Positions 37,671 through 48,512 of a DNA stretch of 64,000 nt are shown piece after piece (the stretch's first letter is position 1; each line of letters opens with the position of its first letter). The notes under the pieces were generated by a model that worked only from the letters and a program-made list of their open reading frames with translations, was not told where the DNA came from and ran no database searches. Source of the stretch: Sediminibacterium sp. (lineage in GTDB: Bacteria > Bacteroidota > Bacteroidia > Chitinophagales > Chitinophagaceae); NCBI RefSeq assembly GCF_030695065.1, contig NZ_JAUYTR010000016.1, forward strand, positions 124,001 through 188,000, in the 5' to 3' direction. The position numbers and the translations under genes were made by a program.

Positions 37671-38171
37671 ATGTCAGAAAAAAAATATATTCTAAGTGAA
37701 AGCGAAGCGCAACAAAAACTGAAGCGTATGAGCTTGGAAATTGCCGAAAGCTTGAGTGGTCAAGAGGGTCCTATTTTATTGATTGGGGTTCAAAATAGCG
37801 GCGTTGTGATTGCAGAAGCAATAGGGGGCTTATTAAGACCTTTTCTAGATAAAAAAATTGATATTGTATCTGTAAAATTAAACAAACATCATCCAGAGAA
37901 TGTAGAGTTAAGCGATATGGTGCCATTGAACGGGGTTAATATTATTTTGATTGATGACGTTACCAATAGCGGTAAAACTTTATTATATGCCTTGAAGCCA
38001 CTTCTCAATTGGCATCCAAGGACCATTCAAACTTTGGTAATGGTAGAAAGAATGCACAAAATGTATCCAGTAAAGCCCGACTTTGTAGGGTTATCCATTT
38101 CTACAACACTAGAAGAGCATATTCAAGTGGAAACAATAGATGGAAAAATTGTTGGGGCATATGTAGTATAA
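37671..38171 (+). CDS. phosphoribosyltransferase family protein (PyrR-like)
   Basis: IILIDDVTNSGKTLLYAL PRPP-binding motif. Confidence 0.85.
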   Translation: MSEKKYILSESEAQQKLKRMSLEIAESLSGQEGPILLIGVQNSGVVIAEAIGGLLRPFLDKKIDIVSVKLNKHHPENVELSDMVPLNGVNIILIDDVTNSGKTLLYALKPLLNWHPRTIQTLVMVERMHKMYPVKPDFVGLSISTTLEEHIQVETIDGKIVGAYVV

Positions 38172-38235
38172 ATAAATCGCCTATTTTTCTTATATTGAAT
38201 TGATTTTGTAAACATTATAAAAGCAAATAAATAAT

Positions 38236-39963
38236 ATGGACGCTGTTATACAGGAAAGAGTAAATATCTGGCTAAATGGTAATTACGACCAAGAAACCAA
38301 GAATACAATAAAAAAACAACAAGAAAATAATCCCGAAGAATTAGCCGATGCTTTTTATAGAAATTTAGAGTTTGGAACTGGTGGTTTAAGGGGATTAATG
38401 GGTGTAGGAACCAATAGGGTTAACAAATACACCATTGGTATGGCTACTCAAGGATTTGCCAATTATTTAAAGAAAACCTATCCTGGTGTTGAAATTAAGT
38501 TGGCAATTGCCCATGATAGCAGAAATAATAGCCGATTTTTCGCAGAAACAACCGCCAATGTATTTGCTGCAAATGGTATTCAAGTTTTTCTTTTTGAAGC
38601 TTTAAGACCAACGCCAGAATTGAGTTTTGCAATCAGATATTTAGGTTGCAAAGCTGGAGTAGTATGTACTGCATCTCACAATCCCAAAGAATACAATGGG
38701 TATAAAGCTTATTGGAATGACGGTGGGCAATTGGTTCCACCACACGATAAGAATGTAATCACCGAAGTTGAAGCCATTCAAAGTGTAGATGATGTAAAAT
38801 GGAGTGGTGGCGAATCCAATATCACCATCCTTGGAGCCGATTTAGATCAAGCCTATCTAGAAATGGTAAAGGGTTTAAGTGTTTATCCAGATGTAATTGC
38901 TGCACAGAAAGATTTAAAAATAGTATATACCCCCATACATGGAACAGGTATCACATTGGTTCCTCAGGTTTTGGAAAAATTTGGATTTAATAATGTTCAT
39001 ATTGTTGAAGAGCAATCTACCCCAGACGGAAATTTCCCTACTGTTAAATATCCCAATCCAGAAGAAAGTGAAACCATGAGTATTGGCTTAAAGAAAGCCC
39101 AACAATTAGATGCGGATATTTTATTAGGCACAGATCCTGATGCCGACCGTGTTGGAATTGGTGTTAAAAATCACAAAGGTGAGTGGGTATTAATGAATGG
39201 GAATCAAACAGCAGTTTTAGCTTTTGCCTACATGATGGAAGCTAGAAAAGCGAAAGGAATTGCTCAGCCCAACGATATGGTTATTTCAACAATTGTAACT
39301 ACTGAAATGATTAATGAAGTTGCGAAGCAAAACAATGTAGCCTGTTACAATGTATTAACCGGATTTAAATGGATAGCAGAGAAAATCAAGGAATTGGAAG
39401 GCAAAGAAAATTACGTAATAGGTGGCGAAGAAAGTTTTGGATTAATGATTGGAGATCAAATTAGAGATAAAGATGCGGTAAGTGCTGTTGCATTAATGTG
39501 TGAAATGGCTGCTTACGAGAAGAATAAGGGTAAAACCTTATTTGATAAAATGATTGAATTATACATACAGTATGGATTCTATTACGAAAACTTAATCAGC
39601 ATCACAAAAAAAGGAATGAATGGCCAAAAAGAAATTGCAGCTATGATGGAAGGGTATAGAAACAATCCGCCAGCTGAAATTAATGGGTCTGCTGTTGTTA
39701 CATTATTAGACTATCAATTACAAACTGGCACCAATTTACAAACTGGTGAAACATGGACCATTCAACTTCCAAAAAGTAATGTATTGCAGTTTATTACTGC
39801 AGATGGTAGTAAGATTTCTGCAAGGCCATCAGGTACAGAACCAAAAATCAAATTTTATTTTAGTGTAAATACAAGCTTGAGCAGTAAGGCTGAATTTGAT
39901 ACAAAGCAAATGGAGTTAGAGAATAGAATAAATGGAATTATCAGTAGTATGAACCTAAAATAG
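38236..39963 (+). CDS. phospho-sugar mutase (phosphoglucomutase/phosphomannomutase)
   Basis: GTGGLRGLMGVGTNRVN, VCTASHNPKEYNGYKAY, GTDPDADRVGI, RPSGTEPKIKFY. Confidence 0.95.
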   Translation: MDAVIQERVNIWLNGNYDQETKNTIKKQQENNPEELADAFYRNLEFGTGGLRGLMGVGTNRVNKYTIGMATQGFANYLKKTYPGVEIKLAIAHDSRNNSRFFAETTANVFAANGIQVFLFEALRPTPELSFAIRYLGCKAGVVCTASHNPKEYNGYKAYWNDGGQLVPPHDKNVITEVEAIQSVDDVKWSGGESNITILGADLDQAYLEMVKGLSVYPDVIAAQKDLKIVYTPIHGTGITLVPQVLEKFGFNNVHIVEEQSTPDGNFPTVKYPNPEESETMSIGLKKAQQLDADILLGTDPDADRVGIGVKNHKGEWVLMNGNQTAVLAFAYMMEARKAKGIAQPNDMVISTIVTTEMINEVAKQNNVACYNVLTGFKWIAEKIKELEGKENYVIGGEESFGLMIGDQIRDKDAVSAVALMCEMAAYEKNKGKTLFDKMIELYIQYGFYYENLISITKKGMNGQKEIAAMMEGYRNNPPAEINGSAVVTLLDYQLQTGTNLQTGETWTIQLPKSNVLQFITADGSKISARPSGTEPKIKFYFSVNTSLSSKAEFDTKQMELENRINGIISSMNLK

Positions 39964-39980
39964 ATTCCTATATTCGCAAT

Positions 39981-40652
39981 ATGCGAAAGGATAGAGATTA
40001 CAATGATGGCTTTACCCATAAAGGGATGCGCAAGATATTAGTAGATACATTGCGTGAGAAAGGAATTACGGACGAAGCAGTTTTGGATGCAATAAATACC
40101 ATTCCAAGGCATTTTTTTCTAGAATCAGCATTTGAAAAAATTGCTTACGAAAATCGTGCTTTCCCAATTTCTGCAGATCAAACAATTTCTCATCCTTATA
40201 CTGTAGCATATCAAACACAGTTGTTACAAATAAAAAAAGGGGATAAGGTATTAGAAATTGGAACGGGTAGTATTTATCAAACCACCATTCTTGCTGCTTT
40301 GGGAGCACAATGGGTTTATACAATTGAAAGGCAAAAGAAACTGTTTGATGAACAAAAGGAATATTATCATTTTAAAAAACAGTATCCGAATATCAAGTTT
40401 TTTTATGGGGATGGATTTAAAGGGTTGCCTACATACGCACCCTTTGATAAAATTTTAATTACTGCTGCAGCTCCTTTTGTTCCACCATTATTGCTTGAAC
40501 AATTAAAGCCTGGTGGGTTTATGGTTATTCCAGTAGACGAAGGTGAAGCGCAAAGAATGATGCGGATTACTAAAAATATAGATGGCACACTTCAGGAAGA
40601 ATTATTTGAAGAATTCTCTTTCGTTCCAATGCTCCAAGGTAAAAATGTTTAA
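39981..40652 (+). CDS. pcm: protein-L-isoaspartate O-methyltransferase
   Basis: AFPISADQTISHPYTVAYQTQLL, VLEIGTGSIYQTTILAAL. Confidence 0.93.
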   Translation: MRKDRDYNDGFTHKGMRKILVDTLREKGITDEAVLDAINTIPRHFFLESAFEKIAYENRAFPISADQTISHPYTVAYQTQLLQIKKGDKVLEIGTGSIYQTTILAALGAQWVYTIERQKKLFDEQKEYYHFKKQYPNIKFFYGDGFKGLPTYAPFDKILITAAAPFVPPLLLEQLKPGGFMVIPVDEGEAQRMMRITKNIDGTLQEELFEEFSFVPMLQGKNV

Positions 40653-40684
40653 AAAAAAGGGCCCCGATTAAATAATCGAGGCCC
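40651..40684 (-). terminator. intrinsic terminator for the minus-strand gene 40706..43369
   Basis: Minus strand GGGCCTCGATTATTTAATCGGGGCCC hairpin followed by T8. Confidence 0.8.
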
Positions 40685-40705
40685 AACTCTTAAACTAAAA
40701 CTTTT

Positions 40706-43369
40706 CTATTGTTGCATCATATCCATTCCACCGCTTTGATCTGCTTTTGTATTCTTTCTCTTGAATAAACTTGCGTCAAATTTTCCGAAACGGTAACTGA
40801 AGTTTAACCTTAAAACTTGTGGATCTCTTCTTCTTTGGTTAGTTTGGTTAAAGAAAGAGCTTTCAGAATAACTTTGGAATAACTGCGTTCTGAAAATATC
40901 GTTCATGCTCAATGTTAAGTTTCCTGAACGACCATTCTTCCATGTAAATTCTTTGCGAATAGCTAAGTCAAAACCATATCTAGGTAAGTTGTAACCTTGA
41001 GCGCCTGATTGAGGTCCACCTCCCCACATCATACCGCCGCGTCCACCGCCACCACTACTTTGCGGTAGTACTGTTTTAGCTTGATAATCTCCACTTAATT
41101 GGATAGATAATCCTTTAGCTACCTTAAATGTATTGTTCATTTTAGTGAACCAACTCCATTGTTCTTGAACTAAGTCTGGCTGACCAGGAACGGTTGCATT
41201 AATTCTTGAGTTAAAAATATTTAAGTTCACCGTCATTTCCCACCAACTAGTTACAGACATTTTATTGGTTAATTCTAAACCAAATGATCTTGCACTATTG
41301 GCATTGATAAATGTGCTAAAGAATGCACTATCCCCTGGAACTAATGCGTTTGCATCTCTGTAAACATATCTGGTAATTAAATTAGTTGAATGCTTAAAGA
41401 ATGCGGTTGCAAGAAAATTAGCTCCTTTTTTATAGGCATTGTTCCAACTCATTTCAAAAGAATTGGTGAATTCAGGTTTAAGTCCTGCATTACCCATGTT
41501 GATGTTTTGAGGATCTGAATAATCTGGGAAAGGCATTAACTGAAAGAAATTAGGCCTATTCACTCTTCTAGAATAGTTAATTTGAAAGTCTTGCTTCTCA
41601 TCAATTTTATAAGTAATGAAAGCACTAGGGAACAAACTCAAGGGGAATTTTACCGAGAAGGAAGCAGAATCAGCTCCTTTTGAATTCAATAAAGTTCCAG
41701 TGTAATTAGAGCTTTCTGCTCTAAGTCCTAATTGATAACTCCATTTGTTAACTCTAAAGCTATAAGTACTGTAAGCTGCATAAACTGCATCGGTGTATTT
41801 ATATCTACTACTGATTAATGGAACCAGCTCGTACTGTCCAGTTAAGCTATTGAATCTAAACTGGTCTAGTTTATTATTGAAATCTCTAATTGCAACTCTA
41901 CCACCTGCTTCAAATTTTTTATCGTCCGTTAGCGGATTTTCATAATCAATTTGGAAAGTATGGTTGGTGGTACTTCCTTCGCCAATACCTCTTTGTAAAA
42001 TAGGAATACCTTTTTGTGTGCCATCTAAATTATAAGTATAGTTGTTAATATTAGATAGGTTGTCGTTACTGCTTTTATTATAGTTGTAATCAGAAGAAAT
42101 ATTGTGACCATTCTTCATGAAATTGTGCTTATAACTCAACTGTGTACCCACATTTCTAAAATTACTGGTAGACTGGGTTCCAATATTAGAATAGGAGCTT
42201 TTGATTCCCTTAATAGTTGAATCTACTCTTTGTGTTTGATCGTTGTCAAATTGTCCTCTGTTAAAGTTTGCTGTAACAGATAATGTATTTCTATTGTCTA
42301 CAAAATAATCTAATCCACCTCTAAAAAATCCAAAATAACCTTGGTTGGTAGAATTTTGTAGGTTGTAAATATTACTAGGGATTGCTAAAATATTATTTCT
42401 GTCTGTAATACCCTCTGAAATTGATTTTCGCTGATTTAATACCCCACTTCCTGTGAAGTTTAATTTATTCTGACGAATATTGATATCGCCTCCTCCATTA
42501 ATTCTTCCTCGAGAGTCTATACCCATTCTTAATCCACCATTGTAACCAACTTTCTTGTTCTTCTTAAGCACAATATTTAATATACCGGCATTTCCGCCAG
42601 AAGCATCAAATTTTGCAGAAGGATTGGTGATTAATTCTACTCTATCAATAATGTCCGAAGGAATTTGATCTAAAGTAATAGTGGTTGGCCTACCATCAAT
42701 AAACAAAGTAGGAGCTGCGTTTCTTAAAGTAACATTACCGTCAATATCTACATTTAACGCAGGAATATTTCTCATTAATTCTGTTGCTGTTTGCCCTGAC
42801 CCCATTAGGTTCTTGTCAACATTAAATATCTTTCTGTCTATACCTAATTCAAACTGGGGTTTAGTAGATGCAGTTACTGTAACATTACCCAAATTGGTGG
42901 CATCTTCTTCCATTTTAATATTACCCAAATCTTTATCTGCCATTCCAAGCATTTGCTGCATATTACCACCATTTGCTCCACCTGAAGGCATTTTAATACC
43001 AAAACTGATGGTTTGGTCTACCGTTTTATAGGCCAATGCTGTAGCATTTAATTTGAAATTTCCAAATAAAGAAAGGTTTTCAAAACTAAAATCTCCGTTT
43101 GTTTTCGTAATAATGGTACCAAGAATGGCTTCTTTCATTTTTTTTGTGACTGTATCGAATTTGTTTCCTCTCAATTGAACAGTTACTCCTTCAATTCCTT
43201 TGTTTGTTTTACTATCTACTATTTTACCATAAAAATGGCCAATATTCATGTTTTGTCCTGCTCCAGCAGCACCTCCACGACCACCTGCCATTGCAGGCAT
43301 TTGAGCCGAGGTAGTTGCAACGAAAAGGGTTAAAAACCCAATTAATCCTAAAAATTTACGCATATTCAT
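40706..43369 (-). CDS. outer membrane beta-barrel/TonB-dependent receptor-like protein
   Basis: Signal peptide; FYGKIVDSKTNKGIEGVTVQLRG; plug-like APTLFIDGRPTTITLDQIPSDIIDRVELITNPSAKFDASG. Confidence 0.9.
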   Translation of the reverse strand: MNMRKFLGLIGFLTLFVATTSAQMPAMAGGRGGAAGAGQNMNIGHFYGKIVDSKTNKGIEGVTVQLRGNKFDTVTKKMKEAILGTIITKTNGDFSFENLSLFGNFKLNATALAYKTVDQTISFGIKMPSGGANGGNMQQMLGMADKDLGNIKMEEDATNLGNVTVTASTKPQFELGIDRKIFNVDKNLMGSGQTATELMRNIPALNVDIDGNVTLRNAAPTLFIDGRPTTITLDQIPSDIIDRVELITNPSAKFDASGGNAGILNIVLKKNKKVGYNGGLRMGIDSRGRINGGGDINIRQNKLNFTGSGVLNQRKSISEGITDRNNILAIPSNIYNLQNSTNQGYFGFFRGGLDYFVDNRNTLSVTANFNRGQFDNDQTQRVDSTIKGIKSSYSNIGTQSTSNFRNVGTQLSYKHNFMKNGHNISSDYNYNKSSNDNLSNINNYTYNLDGTQKGIPILQRGIGEGSTTNHTFQIDYENPLTDDKKFEAGGRVAIRDFNNKLDQFRFNSLTGQYELVPLISSRYKYTDAVYAAYSTYSFRVNKWSYQLGLRAESSNYTGTLLNSKGADSASFSVKFPLSLFPSAFITYKIDEKQDFQINYSRRVNRPNFFQLMPFPDYSDPQNINMGNAGLKPEFTNSFEMSWNNAYKKGANFLATAFFKHSTNLITRYVYRDANALVPGDSAFFSTFINANSARSFGLELTNKMSVTSWWEMTVNLNIFNSRINATVPGQPDLVQEQWSWFTKMNNTFKVAKGLSIQLSGDYQAKTVLPQSSGGGGRGGMMWGGGPQSGAQGYNLPRYGFDLAIRKEFTWKNGRSGNLTLSMNDIFRTQLFQSYSESSFFNQTNQRRRDPQVLRLNFSYRFGKFDASLFKRKNTKADQSGGMDMMQQ

Positions 43370-43501
43370 CTTTATTAATAAGTGCAAAGTTGGTTTACGC
43401 TATGCTCGAATGGTTCTTGCATTTTATAAGCGGTAATATGACAAGCCTGAGTGGATAAAGTTTAACTAAATCGGCGAATAGGCTGTTTAATCCGTCGGTG
43501 A

Positions 43502-44101
43502 CTATGAAACAAGGGTTAAAATCACTTGAATAATTCCAATTAAAAACCCTAGAACGCCTCCAAGGATTTCAATAAATCGGAATTCTTTAGACATGATATC
43601 ATTTAAGATTTGTTCTAATTTATCTGTTGAAAATCCCTTTACTTTTTCTATTACTATTTTTTCTAAATCTAGCTCTCTTTGTAAATTACCCATATAAGAC
43701 TTCATAATGCCTGGGAACAACTCTTTTAACTCTGTCATGAACACCAATTTCATTTGCTGAATGGTTTTGTCTCCAATAAACATACTGATGACAGGCATTT
43801 GGTCAGCAAGTTTTACCCTCAGAAAATGGTCAATATGAGCATCAATTTGTGGCATTAATTGATCAATATTGGCTGGATTGATAATTTTTGATTCAATATC
43901 TTGAAAAGATAAAAGTTCATCACTTACCAACTTCCCTAATTTTTCGGCAAATTGTACTTGTCTTTTTGGAAATATACCAATGAACGTGATTCCAAGGATT
44001 TTTACAGGTTTTTTTGGATGAAACAACATTTTGATGGCTACCCAATTGGTAAACCAACCAATAAAAGCAGAAATAATAGGAATGAGATATAAAAGCTTCA
44101 T
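43502..44101 (-). CDS. DUF445-like membrane protein
   Basis: IISAFIGWFTNWVAIKMLFHPKKP motif; N- and C-terminal TMs. Confidence 0.85.
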   Translation of the reverse strand: MKLLYLIPIISAFIGWFTNWVAIKMLFHPKKPVKILGITFIGIFPKRQVQFAEKLGKLVSDELLSFQDIESKIINPANIDQLMPQIDAHIDHFLRVKLADQMPVISMFIGDKTIQQMKLVFMTELKELFPGIMKSYMGNLQRELDLEKIVIEKVKGFSTDKLEQILNDIMSKEFRFIEILGGVLGFLIGIIQVILTLVS

Positions 44102-44114
44102 GTATTTAAGTTAA

Positions 44115-44146
44115 AAAACCTATAAAACATACGCTTTATAGGTTTT
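44115..44146 (-). terminator. intrinsic terminator downstream of tRNA-His
   Basis: AAAACCTATAAA-acatacgc-TTTATAGGTTTT perfect 12-bp stem, T-rich on minus strand. Confidence 0.65.
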
Positions 44147-44151
44147 AAGTG

Positions 44152-44226
44152 GGAGAACGAGGGGTCTCGAACCCCCGGCCTTCAGTGCCACAAACTGACG
44201 CTCTAACCAACTGAGCTACGCCCTCC
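44152..44226 (-). tRNA. tRNA-His(GTG)
   Basis: Reverse complement GGAGGGCGTAGCTCAGTTGGTTAGAGCGTCAGTTTGTGGCACTGAAGGCCGGGGGTTCGAGACCCCTCGTTCTCC; cloverleaf, anticodon GTG, encoded G-1 opposite C73. Confidence 0.95.
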
Positions 44227-44342
44227 GTTTTTGTGGATGGCAAAAGTAGTAAATATTTTTTAAAAAAACTTCATCCAAACCTTTGTTAATTGGTTTTATA
44301 CATGCAATTGAAAACTATATTTAGATTATTTTTGGAAAGATC

Positions 44343-46511
44343 ATGCAAAAATTCAAGCAATTTATGAAGAGTAGAAAAGGATTAGTGCTAACGGCCTTGG
44401 TATTATTTGGTTCATTATTTATTGCATTTCGCAGTATCAATGGGGCAGATTCTAATGAAAAAATAGCCCAACAACAAAAACTATTGAATACAGTAGGGGC
44501 GCTTTTAGAACAGCAACATTATAGCCCCCAAAAAATCAATGATGATTTTTCAAGAAAAATATTTAAAGCTTATTTAAGTCAATTGGATGGAGATAAAAGT
44601 ATTTTCACTTCTGCAGATGTAAATGCTGTTAAAAAATTTGAAACAAGCATTGACGATGAAATTCATGGTTCTTCTATTCAATTTCAGCCAGCAGTTAGTG
44701 CTATTTATGAAAAACGTGTTTCAGAGACAATGCTTTATTATAAAGATATATTGTCTAAACCATTCGACTACAGCATTAACGAGTCTGTTCAATTAGATGG
44801 AGATCAATTAAGTTATTCCAACTCAGAATCGGAAAGAAAAGATCGTTGGAGAAAAAAGTTGAAATATTATTCTTTGGAGCGTTTCATAGATTTACAAGAG
44901 GAGCGAGAAAAGAATAAGGGGAAAGACAGTTTTAGGGTATTGCCCGATGATAGTTTAGAATTAGCTGCCAGAACCAGTGTGTTAAAAATGATGGATCGAA
45001 CTTTTAATCGTATCAAAACTACATTTACCGAAGAGCAGCGATTCAATTCTTTTATAAATGTAATCACCAATACAATGGATCCGCATACCGATTACTATCC
45101 ACCCATAGAAAAAAGAGCATTTGACGAAAGAATGAGTAATCAATTCTATGGCATTGGTGCACAATTGCAACAAGATGATAATGGAATAAAGATTGCTAGT
45201 GTTGTAACAGGAGGACCTGCTTGGAAATCTGGTACAATAGTAGCTGGTGATATTATTATAAAAGTAGCGCAAGGTGCAAATGAGCCAGTTGATGTAAGCG
45301 GATATGGTACAGAAGATGCAGTTAAATTAATTAGAGGAGATAAGGGAACAGAAGTTAGAATTACTTTTAAAAAGCAAGATGGTACAACTAAAACAGTGTC
45401 ATTAATCAGAGAAAAAATTGAGCAGGATGAAGGTCTTGCTAGAAGTGCAGTAATCATGCAAGGAAAAGATAAAATTGGGTACATAGCACTGCCTGATTTC
45501 TACGCAAATTTTGAAGATAAAAATGGTTTTAAGTGTTCTGAAGATGTTGCTGCTGAAGTTAAAAAATTGAAGGCAGAAAATGTAAAGGGAATTGTAATAG
45601 ATTTAAGAAATAATGGGGGTGGATCTTTGCTTGAAGTAGTAAAGATGGTAGGACTATTCATTAAAACAGGGCCCGTTGTTCAAGTAAAAGAAAGAGATGG
45701 GAGAGTAGATCAACAAACTTGGAGAGACAATGATGAGTCTGTATTATATGATGGTCCTTTAACGGTTATGGTAAATGAGCTTAGCGCTTCTGCTAGTGAA
45801 ATATTTGCTGCAGCAATTCAAGATTATAAAAGAGGTATTGTAATAGGAAGTAGTTCAACTTATGGAAAAGGAACAGTTCAAAGACCCATACCATTTGGAA
45901 GACCTATTGATTTTTACAGTAGTAGAACTGAATTTGGAGCTGTTAGTTTAACTTTTCAAAAATTCTATAGAGTAAATGGCGGAAGTACCCAGCTAAAAGG
46001 GGTTGTGCCAGATATTATTATGCCTGATACTTATGAGTATTTAAAAATTAGAGAAAAAGACAACCCCAATTCCTTGCCTTGGGATGCCATACCTCAAACA
46101 GCTTACCAGCCATGGCAAGGAATTGAGTCTAATAACTTAACCCAAATAATCAAAAAAGAACAAACTAGAATTTCTTCGGATGCAAATTTGAATTTATTGC
46201 AAGACAACTTAAAATGGCTATCTAAAAACAGTGAAAACCCCATCAATTTGCAAATTGATCAGTTTAAACAAATGCAAAAGCAAATCACCAACACAGTTAA
46301 TCAAAATAATAACTTGTTGAAACTTAAATCTGAAATGAGCGTGCAAACCCTTGAAGCAGACAAAGACAAATTTTACAACAATCCAGATAAAAATAAAGGA
46401 ATCAGATACCAAGAATGGTTAAAGCTGTTAAAGCAAGACTTACAAATTGATGCAAGTACTAAAATTATACAAGAGTTAGCTACTCAGCAATATAATACTG
46501 CTAAAAATTAA
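44343..46511 (+). CDS. prc: carboxy-terminal processing protease (tail-specific protease, S41)
   Basis: DPHTDYYPPIEKRAFDERMSNQFYGIGAQL, PDZ, SASASEIFAAAIQDYKRGIVIGSSSTYGKGTVQ. Confidence 0.94.
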   Translation: MQKFKQFMKSRKGLVLTALVLFGSLFIAFRSINGADSNEKIAQQQKLLNTVGALLEQQHYSPQKINDDFSRKIFKAYLSQLDGDKSIFTSADVNAVKKFETSIDDEIHGSSIQFQPAVSAIYEKRVSETMLYYKDILSKPFDYSINESVQLDGDQLSYSNSESERKDRWRKKLKYYSLERFIDLQEEREKNKGKDSFRVLPDDSLELAARTSVLKMMDRTFNRIKTTFTEEQRFNSFINVITNTMDPHTDYYPPIEKRAFDERMSNQFYGIGAQLQQDDNGIKIASVVTGGPAWKSGTIVAGDIIIKVAQGANEPVDVSGYGTEDAVKLIRGDKGTEVRITFKKQDGTTKTVSLIREKIEQDEGLARSAVIMQGKDKIGYIALPDFYANFEDKNGFKCSEDVAAEVKKLKAENVKGIVIDLRNNGGGSLLEVVKMVGLFIKTGPVVQVKERDGRVDQQTWRDNDESVLYDGPLTVMVNELSASASEIFAAAIQDYKRGIVIGSSSTYGKGTVQRPIPFGRPIDFYSSRTEFGAVSLTFQKFYRVNGGSTQLKGVVPDIIMPDTYEYLKIREKDNPNSLPWDAIPQTAYQPWQGIESNNLTQIIKKEQTRISSDANLNLLQDNLKWLSKNSENPINLQIDQFKQMQKQITNTVNQNNNLLKLKSEMSVQTLEADKDKFYNNPDKNKGIRYQEWLKLLKQDLQIDASTKIIQELATQQYNTAKN

Positions 46512-46546
46512 ACTACTTTTTTATATTGAACGATTACTAGCACATT

Positions 46547-47056
46547 ATGGAAAAGAAGTTAGAAAAGAAATGGTATGCCGTTTATACCAAGCCAAGATGG
46601 GAAAAAAAGATTGATACGGTACTTGTTAGAAAAGGTATAGAAAGTTGGTGCCCACTTCAAAAAGTAGAGCGCCAATGGACCGATAGGAAAAAAATAATTG
46701 AAGAACCTCTCTTCAAATCTTATGTGTTTGTATATATAGATGATACCGAAAGATCTAAAGTGTTAATGACTGATGGCGCATTAAATTTTGTTTATTATTT
46801 GGGCAAACCTGCTGTTATTAAAGAAGACGAAATAAACAATATTAAAGCTTATTTATCGGAGAAAGATGCAAAAATATCCATCATTTCAGACCAGGGCTTT
46901 TCAAGTGGAGATTTAATAAAAGTTAATTACGGTGTATTTATGGATAAGGAAGGAACTGTAATTAGAGGCGGCAAGAAAAAAGTATATGTAGAATTACAAA
47001 GTCTTGGACAAGTAATGATTGTAGAATTTCCTGCTGTTTTCCTAACCTCTAAATAA
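46547..47056 (+). CDS. UpxY-family NusG-like transcription antiterminator
   Basis: KKWYAVYTKPRWEKKIDTVLVRKGIESWCPLQKVERQWTDRKK NGN-like domain; C-terminal KOW-like segment. Confidence 0.88.
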   Translation: MEKKLEKKWYAVYTKPRWEKKIDTVLVRKGIESWCPLQKVERQWTDRKKIIEEPLFKSYVFVYIDDTERSKVLMTDGALNFVYYLGKPAVIKEDEINNIKAYLSEKDAKISIISDQGFSSGDLIKVNYGVFMDKEGTVIRGGKKKVYVELQSLGQVMIVEFPAVFLTSK

Positions 47057-48326
47057 TCCAATCAATTAGTTGGTTGGCCCATTCATTTCTATAAGGAGTA
47101 CTAATTCTAATGTAATTATCGGTATATCCTTCCATCATGCCTTCTTTATTATAGGCTTCAAATAGAACAGGTCTAGTTTTTCCACTATGCTGTTGTGAAA
47201 AATATTGTTGCTTCATGTAAGAAAGATTCCGCAATATTTTATTGCGCTCATTTCGAATATGGATGGGAACAATTGGAGTGATTTCTAAAGCTTTTGTATT
47301 ATCTCTTTCAGAATAGGTGAATACGTGTAAGTAAGATACATCTAATGAATGTATGAAATCAAAAGTTTCTTTAAAGTCTTCATCTGATTCGCCAGGAAAT
47401 CCTACTATTACGTCAACACCTATAGAAGCATATGGCATTAATTGTTTAATTAAAGCAACACGTTCTGCATACAATTCTCTTTTATATCTCCTTCGCATTA
47501 GTCCCAATATTTTATTAGACCCACTTTGCAATGGGATATGAAAATGGGGCATGAATTGATCACTACTCGAAACCCATTCAATTAATTCATTGGTGATTAA
47601 GTTGGGTTCTATAGAGGAGATGCGATATCTATTAATTCCAGAAACAGCATCTAAAGCTTTAACCAGGTCTAAAAAAGATTCTCCATGCACTTTGTCTCCA
47701 TGTGCTCCTTTGCCAAAATCTCCCAAATTAACACCGGTCAAAACAATTTCTTTAACGCCTTCCGATGCCAAATGAGCTGCGTTTGTAACCACATTGTCAA
47801 TGGTATCACTTCTGCTTTTTCCGCGTGCCATTGGAATAGTGCAAAATGAACAGTTGTAATCGCAGCCATCTTGCACTTTCAAAAATGTTCGGGTTCTGTC
47901 GTGTTGAGAAAAAGAAGCATTAAATCCAGTTACATCAGCAATATCGCAACTACAAATTTTGGCAGGGTCGTTTGTTTTGGTAAGCGCTTTAATATGATCA
48001 GTAATATTAAACTTTTCAGCTGCGCCTAAAACGAGGTCTACCCCTGGAATGGAAGCAATTTCAGCAGGTTTTAGTTGCGCATAACAGCCTGTGATAATAA
48101 CGAAGCTATCTGGTGATTTTCGTTGAATTCTTCTAACCAACTGCCTACATTCTTTGTCGGCGTTATCAGTTACTGAGCAAGTATTAATTACATAAACATC
48201 CGCAGAGTCGGTGAAATCCCTCTTTTCGAAACCTTCTTTTTCCATAATCCTAGATAGGGTAGAGGTTTCCGAAAAGTTAAGTTTACAGCCAAGTGTATGA
48301 AATGCTACTGTTTGTTTCTGATTCAT
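47049..48326 (-). CDS. mtaB: tRNA t6A37 methylthiotransferase MtaB
   Basis: TLGCKLNFSETSTLSR, VQDGCDYNCSFCTIPMARG radical-SAM motif, LQSGSNKILGLMRRRY. Confidence 0.93.
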   Translation of the reverse strand: MNQKQTVAFHTLGCKLNFSETSTLSRIMEKEGFEKRDFTDSADVYVINTCSVTDNADKECRQLVRRIQRKSPDSFVIITGCYAQLKPAEIASIPGVDLVLGAAEKFNITDHIKALTKTNDPAKICSCDIADVTGFNASFSQHDRTRTFLKVQDGCDYNCSFCTIPMARGKSRSDTIDNVVTNAAHLASEGVKEIVLTGVNLGDFGKGAHGDKVHGESFLDLVKALDAVSGINRYRISSIEPNLITNELIEWVSSSDQFMPHFHIPLQSGSNKILGLMRRRYKRELYAERVALIKQLMPYASIGVDVIVGFPGESDEDFKETFDFIHSLDVSYLHVFTYSERDNTKALEITPIVPIHIRNERNKILRNLSYMKQQYFSQQHSGKTRPVLFEAYNKEGMMEGYTDNYIRISTPYRNEWANQLIDWII

Positions 48327-48512
48327 GCAAATGCAAAGTTAATACAGCTACCCCAAAAATCATTCATTGAAGCATCTTATGACTGTTATAACTTTAAATA
48401 AGGCCATTTTACAGCTGTAAAAACTTTCTTAAATCTGCGGAAACAGCCCTTTGTATTTCAAATTTTACCTATAATCAACTATGTTTGCCAGTCTTTAAAA
48501 ACCAAAACAAAT

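Noticed and set aside
42681-43031. 116-aa plus-strand ORF opposite the beta-barrel gene
   Set aside because: Antisense shadow of a TonB-type protein.
43388-43501. Intergenic region between the beta-barrel gene and DUF445 gene considered as an ncRNA
   Set aside because: No clear promoter-terminator pair or stable hairpin visible by eye.
44115-44146. Perfect 12-bp inverted repeat considered as a mobile-element end
   Set aside because: Single copy, next to the 3' end of tRNA-His, T-rich on the minus strand; best explained as a terminator.
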